Shown here in pieces: positions 34,457 through 43,922 of a stretch of DNA of 64,000 nt. The notes beneath the pieces were generated by a model, which saw only the letters and a list, made by a program, of their open reading frames with translations, made no database searches and had not been told where the DNA came from. This DNA is from Aureimonas sp. ME7 (GTDB lineage Bacteria; Pseudomonadota; Alphaproteobacteria; Rhizobiales; Rhizobiaceae), in the NCBI RefSeq assembly GCF_903970965.1, contig NZ_CAJCKW010000002.1, positions 310,001 to 374,000 of the forward strand, written 5' to 3'. Position numbers and translations under genes: made by a program. Positions within the stretch are counted from its first letter, which is position 1; each line of letters begins with the position of its first letter.

Positions 34457-35671
34457 TCAGGCGGCGAGATAACGCCCGACCCGGCGCCGACTCGCCTGCG
34501 CCTGCGTTTCACCGGCCAAGCGATGGATCAGTCGCGACAGTTCCTCGCTCTGCTCGCCACGCCCCCAGAACGCGACCACGACGCGGTCCATCACCGCCGT
34601 CGCGACATCCTCCGGATCGACCTCGTCCTCGCCGGCCATGTCCTTCCAGGCACGAACCGTGGACAGGAGAAGGGGCACGATACCTCCCGGCAGACCGGCG
34701 GCGGCAGCCAGCGCCACGAAGGCGGGCTCGCGCGCGTCCGCCACGATGGCGCGGACCCGTCGCTCGGAAAGGCCCGTGAGCCGTGTCAGTGCGGCGGCGA
34801 ACAGGTCGATCCGCCCCATGCACACGGCGCGAACGAGGATCGCGGCGTTGAGACGCCCGACACCGCGCAGATGCTCCACGAAATCCGCGAGTTCGTTGGC
34901 CTCCACCTGTTCGATGACCGAAGCGGTGGCCAGTTCGCGAACGTCCTCGGCCAGCCGGCCGCTGCGCTCCCCACCAAGCACGCAGGCTACCAAGGGTGAA
35001 GCGCAAAGGACTTGGCCCAAATGGCCGAGAAGCTCGTCGCGAAGAGCGGAGGGGAGATCGTTCCGGTGCAGCATCCGGTGCCGCATTTCACCATGACCGG
35101 CGAAACGCTGGGCGAGCGTTGCGAACGCGTAGGCCTCGATCGTCAACGACTCGTTGGCCATGAGCTCCAGGCATGCCGCTTCGTCGCCCGAACGCACGAT
35201 TTCGTGGATAGCTTGCGCAGGCAGGCACTCCCTGCGAGCGACCGCGCGGCACAGGACGCCCCGCCCGCTTCGCGAGATCGTCGCAAGATCGACCTCGTTG
35301 AGCAGCGGCGAACGGGACACGACCGGAAGCGCCACCTCGTCGATATCCCCCGCAAGCGTGCGAACGAGGGAGCCAGGCACGTTGCGGGCGGCGCAAACGC
35401 CTTCGGAGACCGTCCGGCGAACGCGTGGCGACGGATCCGCGGCCGCGACGATCAGGGCTGCTTCCGCCTGCCGGATATCGCCGGGCAGGAACTTGCGGCC
35501 GACCACCGCCTCGACCAGCATGGTCACCGCCGCGCAGCGCTCGCTTACCGTCGCGGTCTCGCACCAGGAAACGAAATGTTGTGCCAGCATGACGGAACGG
35601 CCCACCCGATGAACGTTGCCGGCCACCGTGCGCGCCAAACCGTTTAGAAAGCGTTCACCACGCTTCTCCAC
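34457..35671 (-). CDS. DUF2336 domain protein (helical-repeat protein)
   Basis: 404 residues, all-alpha, from a GTG at 35671. It contains HEAT-like helical pairs (ADPSPRVRRTVSEGV, DEVALPVVSRSPLLNEVDL) characteristic of DUF2336, which is nearly confined to alphaproteobacteria. No catalytic motif; a protein-interaction scaffold is the common guess. It converges on nadK with five bases between the stops. Confidence 0.85.
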   Translation of the reverse strand: MEKRGERFLNGLARTVAGNVHRVGRSVMLAQHFVSWCETATVSERCAAVTMLVEAVVGRKFLPGDIRQAEAALIVAAADPSPRVRRTVSEGVCAARNVPGSLVRTLAGDIDEVALPVVSRSPLLNEVDLATISRSGRGVLCRAVARRECLPAQAIHEIVRSGDEAACLELMANESLTIEAYAFATLAQRFAGHGEMRHRMLHRNDLPSALRDELLGHLGQVLCASPLVACVLGGERSGRLAEDVRELATASVIEQVEANELADFVEHLRGVGRLNAAILVRAVCMGRIDLFAAALTRLTGLSERRVRAIVADAREPAFVALAAAAGLPGGIVPLLLSTVRAWKDMAGEDEVDPEDVATAVMDRVVVAFWGRGEQSEELSRLIHRLAGETQAQASRRRVGRYLAA

Positions 35672-35687
35672 ACCTGCTTAACCCCCG

Positions 35688-36314
35688 TCAGAGCGGCACG
35701 TCCTGGCCGTCCTCGCGTTTCGGGCGTCGCATCTGGAAGCCCTCGCCGACGGCCGCATAATCGAGATAGCCGAGGCGCGACAGTGGCTCTGCGAGATCCA
35801 GCGCGATCATTCCCTCGCGCAGGATGCTTTCATCGATATGGACGCCGACGACCTCGCCGATGATGACGACCGATTCGCCCTCGCGTCCGTCCAGCCCGAC
35901 CGGCCGGAACCATTGCGTCAGCCGGCACTCAAGGGCGGCCGGCGCCTCCGCCACGCGGGGTGCCGATACCAGCCGGCACGCCGCTTCCGTCAAACCCGCG
36001 ATCGCAAACTCGCTGGTCCCGCGCGGGGCGTTGGCCGACGAGCGGTTGACCGCGTTGGCAAGGCGGCGCGTCGCCAGATTGGCGACGAACTCGCCGGTCT
36101 CGATCGCCATCGAAGCCGCGTGCTTCATCCCCGACGATGAGAACATCACGAGCTTCGGCTTGTCCGAAATGGCGTTGAAGAAGCTGTAGGGCGCCAGATT
36201 CACCGCGCCGTCGCGGGCGCGCGTCGAGATCCAGCCGATCGGGCGCGGCGCGACGATCGCCTTGAACGGATCGTGCGGCAGCCCGTGGTCGTTGGCGGCG
36301 GTTTCGTAGAACAT
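35688..36314 (-). CDS. Flavin reductase family protein (FMN-binding)
   Basis: 208 residues with the flavin-reductase split barrel: PRPIGWISTR at the FMN site (about 24-33), LAPYSFFNAISDKPKLVMFS, and a KHAASMAIETGEFVANLAT block. The C-terminal YAAVGEGFQMRRP resembles the DIM6/NTAB subgroup. It likely reduces FMN or binds it for an unknown oxidoreduction. Its ATG shares one base with the nitroreductase stop (TGATG), so the two flavoproteins are coupled. Confidence 0.88.
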   Translation of the reverse strand: MFYETAANDHGLPHDPFKAIVAPRPIGWISTRARDGAVNLAPYSFFNAISDKPKLVMFSSSGMKHAASMAIETGEFVANLATRRLANAVNRSSANAPRGTSEFAIAGLTEAACRLVSAPRVAEAPAALECRLTQWFRPVGLDGREGESVVIIGEVVGVHIDESILREGMIALDLAEPLSRLGYLDYAAVGEGFQMRRPKREDGQDVPL

Positions 36315-36898
36315 CAGTGCGCCACCGGCAGGGGCGCGTCGCTGACGATCGCGGAAAGGTTCGGGCGCGGCCGGTCGCTCGGGGCCTCCGCCGGGGTGCC
36401 GATATAGATGAAACCGACGACCTTTTCCTCCGGCGCGATGCCCATCAGGGCCTTGGCGTCCTCGTCATAGGCGACCCATTCGGTGATCCAGTTCGCCGCG
36501 AAGCCGCGTGCGTGGGAGGCATGGATCAGGTTCATCGTGGCGGCGCCGGCCGAAAGGACCTGTTCCCATTCGGGGATCTTGAAGTGCGGGCGGGCGGTGG
36601 AAACGACCGCGATCACGAGCGGCGCGCGGGTGAAGCGCTGCTCCTCGAAGGTGCGCCGCCCTTCGCTCAAGGCCGCGCCCTCCTTTCGCTCAGCCAAGTC
36701 GGCGAGCGCATGCCCGATGGCGGGCGCCGCATCACCGCGAAACAGGACGAAACGCCAGGGCGCCAGCTTGCCGTGGTCGGGAACGCGCGAGGCCGCCGTC
36801 AAGATCTCGGTCAGCTGATCCTGCGAAGGCCCCGGCTCGCGCAGCGCCGGGATGGCGACGGATCGGCGGGTGGCCAGCAGGGTCTGTGCGTCGGTCAT
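36314..36898 (-). CDS. Nitroreductase family protein
   Basis: 194 residues. FMN-binding landmarks: LLATRRSVAIPAL near the start, ASRVPDHGKLAPWRFVLF (about 36-53), GAATMNLIHASHARGFAANWITEW and the C-terminal VVGFIYIGTPAEAP. Resembles the YdjA subgroup. It reduces nitro compounds, quinones or similar acceptors using NAD(P)H. The frame is open further upstream, but ATG 36898 fits the family. Confidence 0.9.
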   Translation of the reverse strand: MTDAQTLLATRRSVAIPALREPGPSQDQLTEILTAASRVPDHGKLAPWRFVLFRGDAAPAIGHALADLAERKEGAALSEGRRTFEEQRFTRAPLVIAVVSTARPHFKIPEWEQVLSAGAATMNLIHASHARGFAANWITEWVAYDEDAKALMGIAPEEKVVGFIYIGTPAEAPSDRPRPNLSAIVSDAPLPVAH

Positions 36899-36994
36899 GT
36901 CTTCGGATTCCTCTTGGCGTCTTACATGCGTGCTAGCCGATGTGGGAGCGCCTCGCCAACATGTCGACACCCGATCCGGGCAAGGCGCCTTGAA

Positions 36995-37054
36995 ATGAAC
37001 GAGGGAATGTCTTTCATGGCCGTCCGGGACCGAAGGCGGGAGACCATCCATTGA
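36995..37054 (+). CDS. Possible 19-codon leader ORF overlapping the next start
   Basis: ATG 36995 opens 19 codons (MNEGMSFMAVRDRRRETIH) whose TGA overlaps the TTG start of the following gene (TTGA). AAGG lies upstream. Such an arrangement could couple translation of the leader and the rare-start gene. No independent evidence that it is translated. Confidence 0.3.
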   Translation: MNEGMSFMAVRDRRRETIH

Positions 37055-38160
37055 GCGAGAACGCCCTTCGAATCGCCCTTCTTCTCGGCGCTCTCTCTGT
37101 CTCCGGCCCGAGCCTTGGGCAGGACGCGGCGCCAATGGGCGGGAGGGACGACGCGGGACCGGGCGCCTATGCCTCGCCTTCCGCCATCCCGCAGGACCCG
37201 AACTCGCGCGACATCGGCATGGCGCCGTCGGGCGCGCTCCGCAAGCTGGAGCCGATCCAGCTGCCCGAGCGCCCGGTCGGGCCCCTCGGGCCCGAGCTCG
37301 ATCTTCCCAACATTCCCGGTTTCGCGGCCCAGCCCGCGCCGCGCCTCGACCTGTCCCGCCCCACCGAGAATCTTCGGCTGAAGGCGACTCTCGGCAAGGA
37401 CGGTCCCGAAATTCCCTCCGATCTCGTGTGGCGACTGTTTTCCCCCCTTCCCGGCCCGGACGGCAAGCTTCCGGTGATCGCCATGGCGAAGGGCGGCCAA
37501 GCCGTGTTCGACGTGCCGAAGGGGAACTACCTCCTCCATGTGGGCTTCGGCCGGGCGGGAATGACCAAGCGCATCAGTTTCAGCGGCAAGGAAACGCACG
37601 AGACCGTCGTGGTGGAAGCGGGCGGCCTTCGGCTCCACGCCAACAACCCGAACGACAAGACCATCCCGCCGGACAAACTGACCTTCGAGGTCTATAGCGA
37701 CGCCAAGGACGGCAGCGAGCGGCGACTGATCGCGGCCGACGTCAAACCGGGCAAGGTGGTGCGACTGAACGCGGGGGACTATCAGGTCGTGTCGCGATAC
37801 GGCTCGGTGAACGCCGTCGCGCGCTCCGAAATTCGCGTCGAGTCCGGCAAGATCACCGACGCGACGCTGCGCCAGCGCGCGGCGGAGGTGACGATGAAAC
37901 TGGTGCGGGAGCCGGGCGGCGAGGCGCTTGCCGACACCGCGTGGTCGGTGACTTCGGACCAAGGCGATATGATCCGCGAAAGCGTCGGAGCCTTCGCATC
38001 CATGGTCCTGTCGGAAGGCAACTACATCCTCGTCGCCAAGAACAAGGACCGCATCTTCCAGCGCCAGGTCACGGTGGAGCCGGGCGCGGACGAGGAGGTC
38101 GAGGTTCTGACCAGCGACCTCCTCGATCCGAACAACCCGGAAGTCGGGACGGGCGACTAG
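37051..38160 (+). CDS. Exported hypothetical protein with three beta-sandwich-like repeats
   Basis: 369 residues from TTG 37051, with GGGAGA eight bases before. A signal peptide (about 1-24, cleaved near SLGQD) is followed by a Pro-rich linker and three tandem units of about 85-95 residues (roughly 108-190, 191-283 and 284-360). Each holds an L-hydrophobic strand, a W/F-x-V-strand, a central V-F/L turn, a G-N/D-Y-x-L/V turn and a final I-x-V strand before a new start. This looks like prealbumin-like or carboxypeptidase-regulatory-like modules. No enzyme motif or membrane anchor. Function unknown. Confidence 0.7.
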   Translation: MSENALRIALLLGALSVSGPSLGQDAAPMGGRDDAGPGAYASPSAIPQDPNSRDIGMAPSGALRKLEPIQLPERPVGPLGPELDLPNIPGFAAQPAPRLDLSRPTENLRLKATLGKDGPEIPSDLVWRLFSPLPGPDGKLPVIAMAKGGQAVFDVPKGNYLLHVGFGRAGMTKRISFSGKETHETVVVEAGGLRLHANNPNDKTIPPDKLTFEVYSDAKDGSERRLIAADVKPGKVVRLNAGDYQVVSRYGSVNAVARSEIRVESGKITDATLRQRAAEVTMKLVREPGGEALADTAWSVTSDQGDMIRESVGAFASMVLSEGNYILVAKNKDRIFQRQVTVEPGADEEVEVLTSDLLDPNNPEVGTGD

Positions 38161-38198
38161 CAGCCGGCGCCCCTGCGAGCGCCGGCTTCAATACTCAG

Positions 38199-40181
38199 TC
38201 AGGCCGCGAGCCCGGCGTCGCCCTTGCGGGTCCGCTTGAGATCGGGGGCCACCGCCTCGTCGTTCAGCATTGCCAGCGCATCCGTAAGGCTCAGGCTTTC
38301 CTGGTCGCGCGAGCCGAGGCGGCGCACGTTCACCGAGCGCTCCTCCGCTTCCCGCTTGCCGCAAACGAGGATTACTGGAACCTTGGCGAGCGAGTGTTCG
38401 CGGACCTTGTAGTTGATCTTCTCGTTGCGAAGGTCCGTCTCGACCCGCAGGCCGGCGGCCGAAAGCCGTGCGGCGACCTCTCGCGCGTAGTCGTCCGCTT
38501 CCGAGACGATCGTCGTCACCACGACCTGAACCGGAGCCAGCCAGAGCGGGAAATGGCCGGCGAAGTTCTCGATCAGGATGCCGAGGAAGCGCTCCATCGA
38601 GCCGCAGATGGCACGGTGGATCATCACCGGCACCTTCTTCTCGCTCGACGCGTCGATATAGAACGCGCCGAAGCGCTCCGGCAGGTTGAAGTCCACCTGC
38701 GTCGTGCCGCACTGCCATTCGCGGCCGATCGCGTCCCGGAGCGTGTATTCGAACTTCGGCCCGTAGAACGCGCCCTCGCCAGGGTTGATGCCGGTCTTGA
38801 TGCGCCCGCCCGACTGCGCCTCGATCTCTCCCAGAACCTTGGTCATCACCTCTTCGGCGTGGTCCCAGAGCGCGTCGGAGCCGACGCGCTTCTCAGGCCG
38901 CGTCGAGAGCTTGACGACGATCTCCCCGAAGCCGAAGTCCTCGTAGACCGAAAGGATCAGGTCGTTGATCTTCAGGCACTCGGCGGCCATCTGCTCTTCC
39001 GTGCAGAAGACGTGGGCGTCGTCCTGCGTGAAGCCGCGCACGCGCATGAGGCCATGCATGGCGCCGGACGGCTCATAGCGATGAACGGTACCGAATTCGG
39101 CATAGCGGATCGGAAGTTCGCGGTAGGACTTCAGCCCGTGCTTGAAGATCATCACGTGGCCGGGGCAGTTCATGGGTTTGAGCGCGAAGATGCGCTTGTC
39201 CTCCGCCTCGTCCCCTGCCGACTGCACCTGGAACATGTTCTCGCGGTACCAGCCCCAGTGGCCGGACGTTTCCCAAAGCGACTTGTCGAGAACCTGCGGA
39301 GCGTTGACCTCGGCATAGTCGCCGCGCAGACGACGACGCATGTAGGATACGAGGTCGTGGAACAGCGACCAGCCCTTCGGGTGCCAGAAGACGACGCCCG
39401 GCCCTTCCTCCTGAAAGTGGAAGAGGTCCATCTCGCGGCCCAAGCGACGGTGGTCGCGCTTCTCGGCCTCCTCCAGCATGTGGAGGTAGGACTTCAGCTG
39501 GTCCGGCGTCGCCCAGGCCGTGCCATAGATGCGCGTCAGCATCGGGTTGTTCGAATCGCCGCGCCAATAGGCGCCCGCGACCTTCATCAGCTTGAAGGCT
39601 TCGCCGACCTGACCCGTCGAAGCCATGTGCGGGCCACGGCACAGGTCGAACCAGTCGCCCTGCCGGTAGATCTTGAGATCCTGACCCTCGGGGATCGCGT
39701 CCACGAGCTGGACCTTGTAGGTCTCGCCCTTCTCGCCGAACACGCGGCGCGCCTCGTCGCGCGACCAGACTTCCTTGGTGAAGGCCGCGTTGCGCCGGAT
39801 GATCTCCAGCATCTTCTTCTCGATGACCGGCAGGTCGTCGGGCGTGAAGGGCGTTTCCTTGGCGAAATCGTAGTAGAAGCCGTTCTCGATGACCGGCCCG
39901 ATCGTGACCTGCGTTCCCGGCCAGAGCTCCTGCACGGCCTCGGCCATGACGTGGGCGGCATCATGCCGGATCAGTTCCAGCGCGCGCGGATCGTCCCGTG
40001 TCAGGATCTCGAGCCGTCCGGCCCGTCCGACCGCGTCGGACAGGTCGCGCACCTCGCCGTCGAGCGCATAGGCGATCGCCTTCTTGGCGAGAGACTTCGA
40101 GATACCGGCGGCGATCTCGGCACCGGTGGCGTTCGGCTCGTAGGAGCGCACGGAATTGTCGGGAAACGTCACATCGATCAT
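38199..40181 (-). CDS. thrS: Threonyl-tRNA synthetase
   Basis: 660 residues, full length. A TGS domain (1-60, [15 protein letters not shown]) is followed by the editing domain, then the class II core with [13 protein letters not shown] (zinc Cys), motif 2 [20 protein letters not shown] and motif 3 near [13 protein letters not shown], and a C-terminal anticodon-binding domain ([16 protein letters not shown]). It charges tRNA-Thr. ATG 40181 has AAAGGA at good spacing, better than GTG 40205. Confidence 0.98.
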   Translation of the reverse strand: MIDVTFPDNSVRSYEPNATGAEIAAGISKSLAKKAIAYALDGEVRDLSDAVGRAGRLEILTRDDPRALELIRHDAAHVMAEAVQELWPGTQVTIGPVIENGFYYDFAKETPFTPDDLPVIEKKMLEIIRRNAAFTKEVWSRDEARRVFGEKGETYKVQLVDAIPEGQDLKIYRQGDWFDLCRGPHMASTGQVGEAFKLMKVAGAYWRGDSNNPMLTRIYGTAWATPDQLKSYLHMLEEAEKRDHRRLGREMDLFHFQEEGPGVVFWHPKGWSLFHDLVSYMRRRLRGDYAEVNAPQVLDKSLWETSGHWGWYRENMFQVQSAGDEAEDKRIFALKPMNCPGHVMIFKHGLKSYRELPIRYAEFGTVHRYEPSGAMHGLMRVRGFTQDDAHVFCTEEQMAAECLKINDLILSVYEDFGFGEIVVKLSTRPEKRVGSDALWDHAEEVMTKVLGEIEAQSGGRIKTGINPGEGAFYGPKFEYTLRDAIGREWQCGTTQVDFNLPERFGAFYIDASSEKKVPVMIHRAICGSMERFLGILIENFAGHFPLWLAPVQVVVTTIVSEADDYAREVAARLSAAGLRVETDLRNEKINYKVREHSLAKVPVILVCGKREAEERSVNVRRLGSRDQESLSLTDALAMLNDEAVAPDLKRTRKGDAGLAA

Positions 40182-40313
40182 GGGAACTGTCCTTTTGGCG
40201 CTCACCCCCGCCTACCATGCGGGAAAGCTCGGTCGAACGGGCGTCGTCCCGCCCGAAGGCGCGACTTCTACCATCGCCGGGAAAGGACGCAAGGCGAGGC
40301 GAACGCGGACCCG

Positions 40314-40604
40314 TCAGTGCCGATGCGGGTGGGTCTTCTCGGGCACGGGATCGAGCCCGCCGCGCCCGAACGGGCCGCATCGTGCGACACGCGCAGCGCT
40401 CAGCCAACTCCCGCGCCAAAGCCCATGGCGGGCGATCGCCTCGTAGGCATATTCCGAGCAAGTCGGCACGTGGCGGCAATGGCCGCCGACGAGCGGCGAG
40501 AAGGTCAGCTGGTAGAGGCGAACGAGACCGGTGCCGAAAAGGCGCCCGGGCGTGCGACGCCACGGCCCTCGGTAGTTCCGATCAAGCGAGGGCCCGCCCG
40601 TCAT
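40314..40604 (-). CDS. yidD: Membrane protein insertion efficiency factor YidD
   Basis: 96 residues. LVRLYQLTFSPLVGGHCRHVP and TCSEYAYEAIARHGLWRGSW with the conserved Cys residues are the YidD signature, plus an N-terminal amphipathic helix. YidD assists YidC-dependent insertion at the inner membrane. Its ATG overlaps the stop of the IscU-like gene (ATGA), a conserved pairing in Hyphomicrobiales. Confidence 0.93.
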   Translation of the reverse strand: MTGGPSLDRNYRGPWRRTPGRLFGTGLVRLYQLTFSPLVGGHCRHVPTCSEYAYEAIARHGLWRGSWLSAARVARCGPFGRGGLDPVPEKTHPHRH

Positions 40605-41047
40605 GCCGGAACGCGGGCGCCCTCCTCCGCCTTGGCCAGCGCTTCCACCACGGCGTCGAAGGTCAGGAGCGTCGAGGCATGGCGCGCCTTGTGGGCGCGA
40701 ACCGGCTCCAGGAAGCGCAGGTCCGCGAACCGCCCTTCGGGTGCCGGCCCCTTTTCCTTCAACATGCGCACCATCGCCTCGCGAACGGCGCGCAGCTCCT
40801 CTGCGGACGCGCCGACGACGTTCTGGGCCATCACGGAGGACGAGGCCTGGCCGAGCGCGCAGGCCCGGACCTCGTGCGCGAAGTCCACGACCACGCCGTT
40901 CTCCACCATGAGATCGACGATCACCGTCGAGCCGCACAGCTTGGAATGGGCCTTGGCGGTTCCGTGCGGCGCGGGAAGGCGCCCGATACGCGGGATGTTG
41001 CCGGCCAGATCGAGGATTCTGTTGTTGTAGAGATCGTCGATCATCAC
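40601..41047 (-). CDS. Iron-sulfur cluster scaffold-like protein (IscU/NifU N-terminal family)
   Basis: 148 residues. IscU-fold motifs are NIPRIGRL, KLCGSTVIVDLM (first Cys) and RACALGQASSSVMAQNV (second Cys). The third Cys of true IscU scaffolds is not seen; the equivalent region reads ARHASTLLTFDAV. This variant is usual for the copy linked to yidD in alphaproteobacteria, so it may carry or transfer clusters differently. Starts at 41047 or 41044. Divergent from folE. Confidence 0.85.
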   Translation of the reverse strand: MMIDDLYNNRILDLAGNIPRIGRLPAPHGTAKAHSKLCGSTVIVDLMVENGVVVDFAHEVRACALGQASSSVMAQNVVGASAEELRAVREAMVRMLKEKGPAPEGRFADLRFLEPVRAHKARHASTLLTFDAVVEALAKAEEGARVPA

Positions 41048-41177
41048 ATGCTCTTCGAAAGGTGCGTTGCGAAAAGGGCAACCTACAAAGCCGCGTCGGC
41101 ACCGCGTATATAGGATCGCAGATCCGGGCTCGTAAGGCTGCCCGCATCACGATACGAGCTGCAAGCATCTTGACGTC

Positions 41178-41196
41178 GATGTAACTCTATAACATC
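41178..41196. promoter_or_regulatory. Candidate Zur-like operator upstream of folE
   Basis: GATGTAACTCTATAACATC is an interrupted inverted repeat. Against ATGTTATA-N-TATAACAT, the form I recall for alphaproteobacterial Zur sites, the right arm matches 8 of 8 and the left arm 5 of 8. It lies 66 bases before the folE start in the spacer shared with the divergent IscU-like gene. Confidence 0.4.
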
Positions 41197-41262
41197 AACA
41201 CGCCTCGCCCGTCGCCGATCGGCGGTCCACGCTGGCGCATACGCTTCGACCGAAGGTTCATC

Positions 41263-41883
41263 ATGGACGCCACCATCCGCAAGATCGCCCCGGCTGCGCA
41301 TTCCGAGCCCGTCCAGCGGCCGACGCGCGAAGACGCCGAGGCCGCCGTGGAAACGCTGCTGCGCTGGATCGGCGAGGACCCGACGCGCGAGGGGCTGATC
41401 GATACGCCGCGCCGCGTCGTGAAGGCGTACGAGGAAATCTACGGCGGCTACGAGCAGCAGCCCGCCGACGTCCTGTCGCGCACCTTCGAGGAGGTCGCGG
41501 GCTACGACGAGATGGTGCTCCTGCGCAACATCGACTTCACCTCGCATTGCGAGCACCACATGGTGCCGATCATCGGCAAGGCGCATGTGGCCTATATTCC
41601 CGACGGCCGCGTGCTCGGCCTGTCCAAGGTGCCGCGCGTCGTCGAGATCTTCGCCCGGCGTCTCCAGACGCAGGAAAAGCTGACCGAGCAGATCGCGGCC
41701 GTGATCGACGGCGCGCTGACGCCCAAGGGCGTCGCCGTGATGCTGGAAGCCGAGCATATGTGCATGTCCATGCGCGGCATCCGCACCAAGGGGTCGACCA
41801 CCGTGACGACCTCCTTCTACGGCGCCTTCCGCAACGACCGCGCCGAGCAGGCCCGCTTCCTCGCCATGGTCGGGGCGAAGTGA
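41263..41883 (+). CDS. folE: GTP cyclohydrolase I
   Basis: 206 residues. The zinc site is visible as SHCEHHM (about 88-94) and [11 protein letters not shown] (about 164-174), together with [20 protein letters not shown]. It converts GTP to 7,8-dihydroneopterin triphosphate, first step of folate synthesis. This is the zinc-dependent FolE1 type. Its stop overlaps the GTG start of hisI (GTGA). A candidate Zur-like site lies upstream. Confidence 0.97.
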   Translation: MDATIRKIAPAAHSEPVQRPTREDAEAAVETLLRWIGEDPTREGLIDTPRRVVKAYEEIYGGYEQQPADVLSRTFEEVAGYDEMVLLRNIDFTSHCEHHMVPIIGKAHVAYIPDGRVLGLSKVPRVVEIFARRLQTQEKLTEQIAAVIDGALTPKGVAVMLEAEHMCMSMRGIRTKGSTTVTTSFYGAFRNDRAEQARFLAMVGAK

Positions 41884-42287
41884 GCGCAGCGAATTTTCCG
41901 GCGCCCGGCGACAAGGCAGCGCTGGAGGAAGGCGCGATGCTCACCCCGCGCTTCGACGCGGCGGGCCTCGTCACGGCGGTGGTGACGGACGAAGCCTCGG
42001 GTACGCTCCTGATGGTCGCGCACATGAACGCCGAGGCTCTGGATCTGACGATCCGGACCGGCATCGCCCATTACTGGAGCCGCTCGCGCTCAGTGCTTTG
42101 GAAGAAGGGCGAAACGTCCGGCGCCCTTCAAACGGTGCGGGAAATGCGGGTCGACTGCGATCAGGACGCCGTGTGGATCAAGGTCGCAGTCGCCAAGCCG
42201 GAGGACACCTGCCACACCCACCGCCCGACCTGCTTCTACCGAAGCGTCGAGCTTGGGCAAGGCGGCGGCGCGCTGCGCCAGGACTGA
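41880..42287 (+). CDS. hisI: Phosphoribosyl-AMP cyclohydrolase
   Basis: 135 residues with the catalytic and metal motifs [26 protein letters not shown] (Mg/Zn ligands) and [12 protein letters not shown]. It opens the adenine ring of PR-AMP, third step of histidine synthesis. This is the HisI-only form with no HisE fusion. The GTG start overlaps the folE stop by four bases, placing folate and histidine genes in one operon, as often in this order. Confidence 0.96.
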   Translation: MSAANFPAPGDKAALEEGAMLTPRFDAAGLVTAVVTDEASGTLLMVAHMNAEALDLTIRTGIAHYWSRSRSVLWKKGETSGALQTVREMRVDCDQDAVWIKVAVAKPEDTCHTHRPTCFYRSVELGQGGGALRQD

Positions 42288-42404
42288 CGACGGCTTTCTT
42301 GCGACGCGACATATCTTGTGTCCGCGTTCATCCTGTTTGTGAGTGGAGCGGAAACCCGCCTGCCCCATCCTTCTCGCTAGGGACCGGCACGCGGGGTGCA
42401 GGAC

Positions 42405-43400
42405 ATGATGCTGGATCGGGTTTTCAGGCGGGGCAACCGCGTGACGATCATGGGCGGGGGCGAGACGGTGTCGATCGGTGCCGGCGCACCCCGTCGCCGG
42501 CCGCGACGCGGCATCGCGCTGGCACTCGGCGGGGGTGCCGCGCGCGGCTGGGCTCATATCGGCGTCCTGCGGGCGCTGGACGAGGCGGAGGTGCCGATCT
42601 CGATGATCGCCGGCACATCGATCGGCGCGCTGGTCGGCGGCTGCTACCTCGGCGGGCGGCTCGACGAGCTGGAAGATTTCGCCCTGTCGCTGACGCGGCG
42701 CGGCATCATGCGCTTTCTCGACTTCCGCCTCGGCGGCGCCGGCTTGATCGGCGGCATGCGCCTGAACGCCCGGCTGGTCGAGCAGTTGCGCAACGTCCGC
42801 ATCGAAGACCTCGACCGACCCTTCGTCGCGGTGGCGACGGAAGCGCGCCATGGTCACGAGGTTTGGCTGGACTCCGGAGCGCTGGTCCTGGCCATGCGCG
42901 CGTCCTACGCGGTGCCCGGCGTGTTCCATCCGGTGGAGTGCGGCGGCCGTCGCCTCTTCGACGGAGCCCTCGTGAACCCCGTTCCGGTCTCGGTCTGCCG
43001 CGCCTACGAACAGCCGCTGGTGGTGGCGGTGAACCTGCACTACGACCTGTTCGGCCGCGCCGCCGTCCTGCGCATGCGCGCCGAGGCGAGCGACCCGGCC
43101 GGTGCGCATGTCGACGCCCTGGCCGATCCGCTGCTGGGTGAGCGTCTCGCAGCCGAAACGCCGCGCGACAAGGTCGGCGTCGCCCGGTCGGTGGTGGACG
43201 CCTTCAACATCATCCAGGACCGCATCTCGCGCTCGCGCCTCGCCGGCGACCCGCCGGATCTTTCGATCCACCCTCGCGTGCGCGACATCGGCCTTCCGGA
43301 ATTCTACCGGGCCAAGGAATGCATCGCCTTCGGCTACGAGGAGACGATGCGCGCCATGCCGGAAATCCATCGCCTGCAGGAATGTCTGCCGCCCGCCTGA
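42405..43400 (+). CDS. Patatin-like phospholipase family protein
   Basis: 331 residues. The oxyanion loop LGGGAARGWAHIGV (about 41-54), nucleophile elbow GTSIG (about 70-74) and catalytic Asp in DGALVNPVP (about 183-191) form the Ser-Asp dyad of patatin/RssA-type hydrolases. It probably cleaves acyl chains from lipids in the cytoplasm or at the inner membrane. In-frame starts at GTG 42396 and ATG 42405/42408 are close together. Confidence 0.9.
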   Translation: MMLDRVFRRGNRVTIMGGGETVSIGAGAPRRRPRRGIALALGGGAARGWAHIGVLRALDEAEVPISMIAGTSIGALVGGCYLGGRLDELEDFALSLTRRGIMRFLDFRLGGAGLIGGMRLNARLVEQLRNVRIEDLDRPFVAVATEARHGHEVWLDSGALVLAMRASYAVPGVFHPVECGGRRLFDGALVNPVPVSVCRAYEQPLVVAVNLHYDLFGRAAVLRMRAEASDPAGAHVDALADPLLGERLAAETPRDKVGVARSVVDAFNIIQDRISRSRLAGDPPDLSIHPRVRDIGLPEFYRAKECIAFGYEETMRAMPEIHRLQECLPPA

Positions 43401-43414
43401 CCGCCGGCGCGTCT

Positions 43415-43852
43415 TCAGCCCGCGGCGGTGTGGATGTAGTTGCGCATCTCCTCGGCTTCCTGTTCCACCGCTTCGATCCGCCGTTTCACGACGTCGCCGA
43501 TCGACACGATGCCGACGAGCCGACCCTCCTCGCAGACCGGCAGATGGCGGAAGCGCCCGCGCGTCATCACCTCCAGCGCCTCGTCCACCGTGGTGTCCTC
43601 GTCGGCCGTGGTGACGTTGCGCGTCATCGCCTCGCCGACCGAACCCGCGAGACTGTCCGTTCCGCCCTCGGCCAGGAGACGCACGATGTCGCGCTCGGAA
43701 AGAATGCCGGCGACGGCTCGATCGCCGGCCGTCGCCACCAGTGCGCCGATGTGCCGCTCCGCCAGAAGGGCGACGGCTTCGGCGATCGTGGCGCCCGGAT
43801 CGATCTCGACCACGTCGCGCCCCTTGGCTTCCAGAATCTGGCGTATGCTCAT
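43415..43852 (-). CDS. CBS domain protein (CBS pair)
   Basis: 145 residues consisting of two CBS motifs (about 15-60, with GILSERDIVRLLA, and 80-130, with GIVSIGDVVKRR) and a C-terminal helix EAVEQEAEEMRNYI. CBS pairs bind adenosine nucleotides and act as energy sensors for partner proteins. No catalytic domain. Convergent with the patatin gene, 14 bases between stops. Confidence 0.93.
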   Translation of the reverse strand: MSIRQILEAKGRDVVEIDPGATIAEAVALLAERHIGALVATAGDRAVAGILSERDIVRLLAEGGTDSLAGSVGEAMTRNVTTADEDTTVDEALEVMTRGRFRHLPVCEEGRLVGIVSIGDVVKRRIEAVEQEAEEMRNYIHTAAG

Positions 43853-43922
43853 CGGGGCCTCCTCCCGCCGCTGTTCACGCGACCATGGTGCGACGAAGCG
43901 GAGAAGGCTGCAACCGGCGCCT

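Noticed and set aside
37941-41030. 1029-codon plus-strand open frame across thrS and neighbours
   Set aside because: It is antisense to thrS, yidD and the IscU-like gene, which are certain; its translation is of shadow composition (Arg/Asp/Leu-rich, no motifs).
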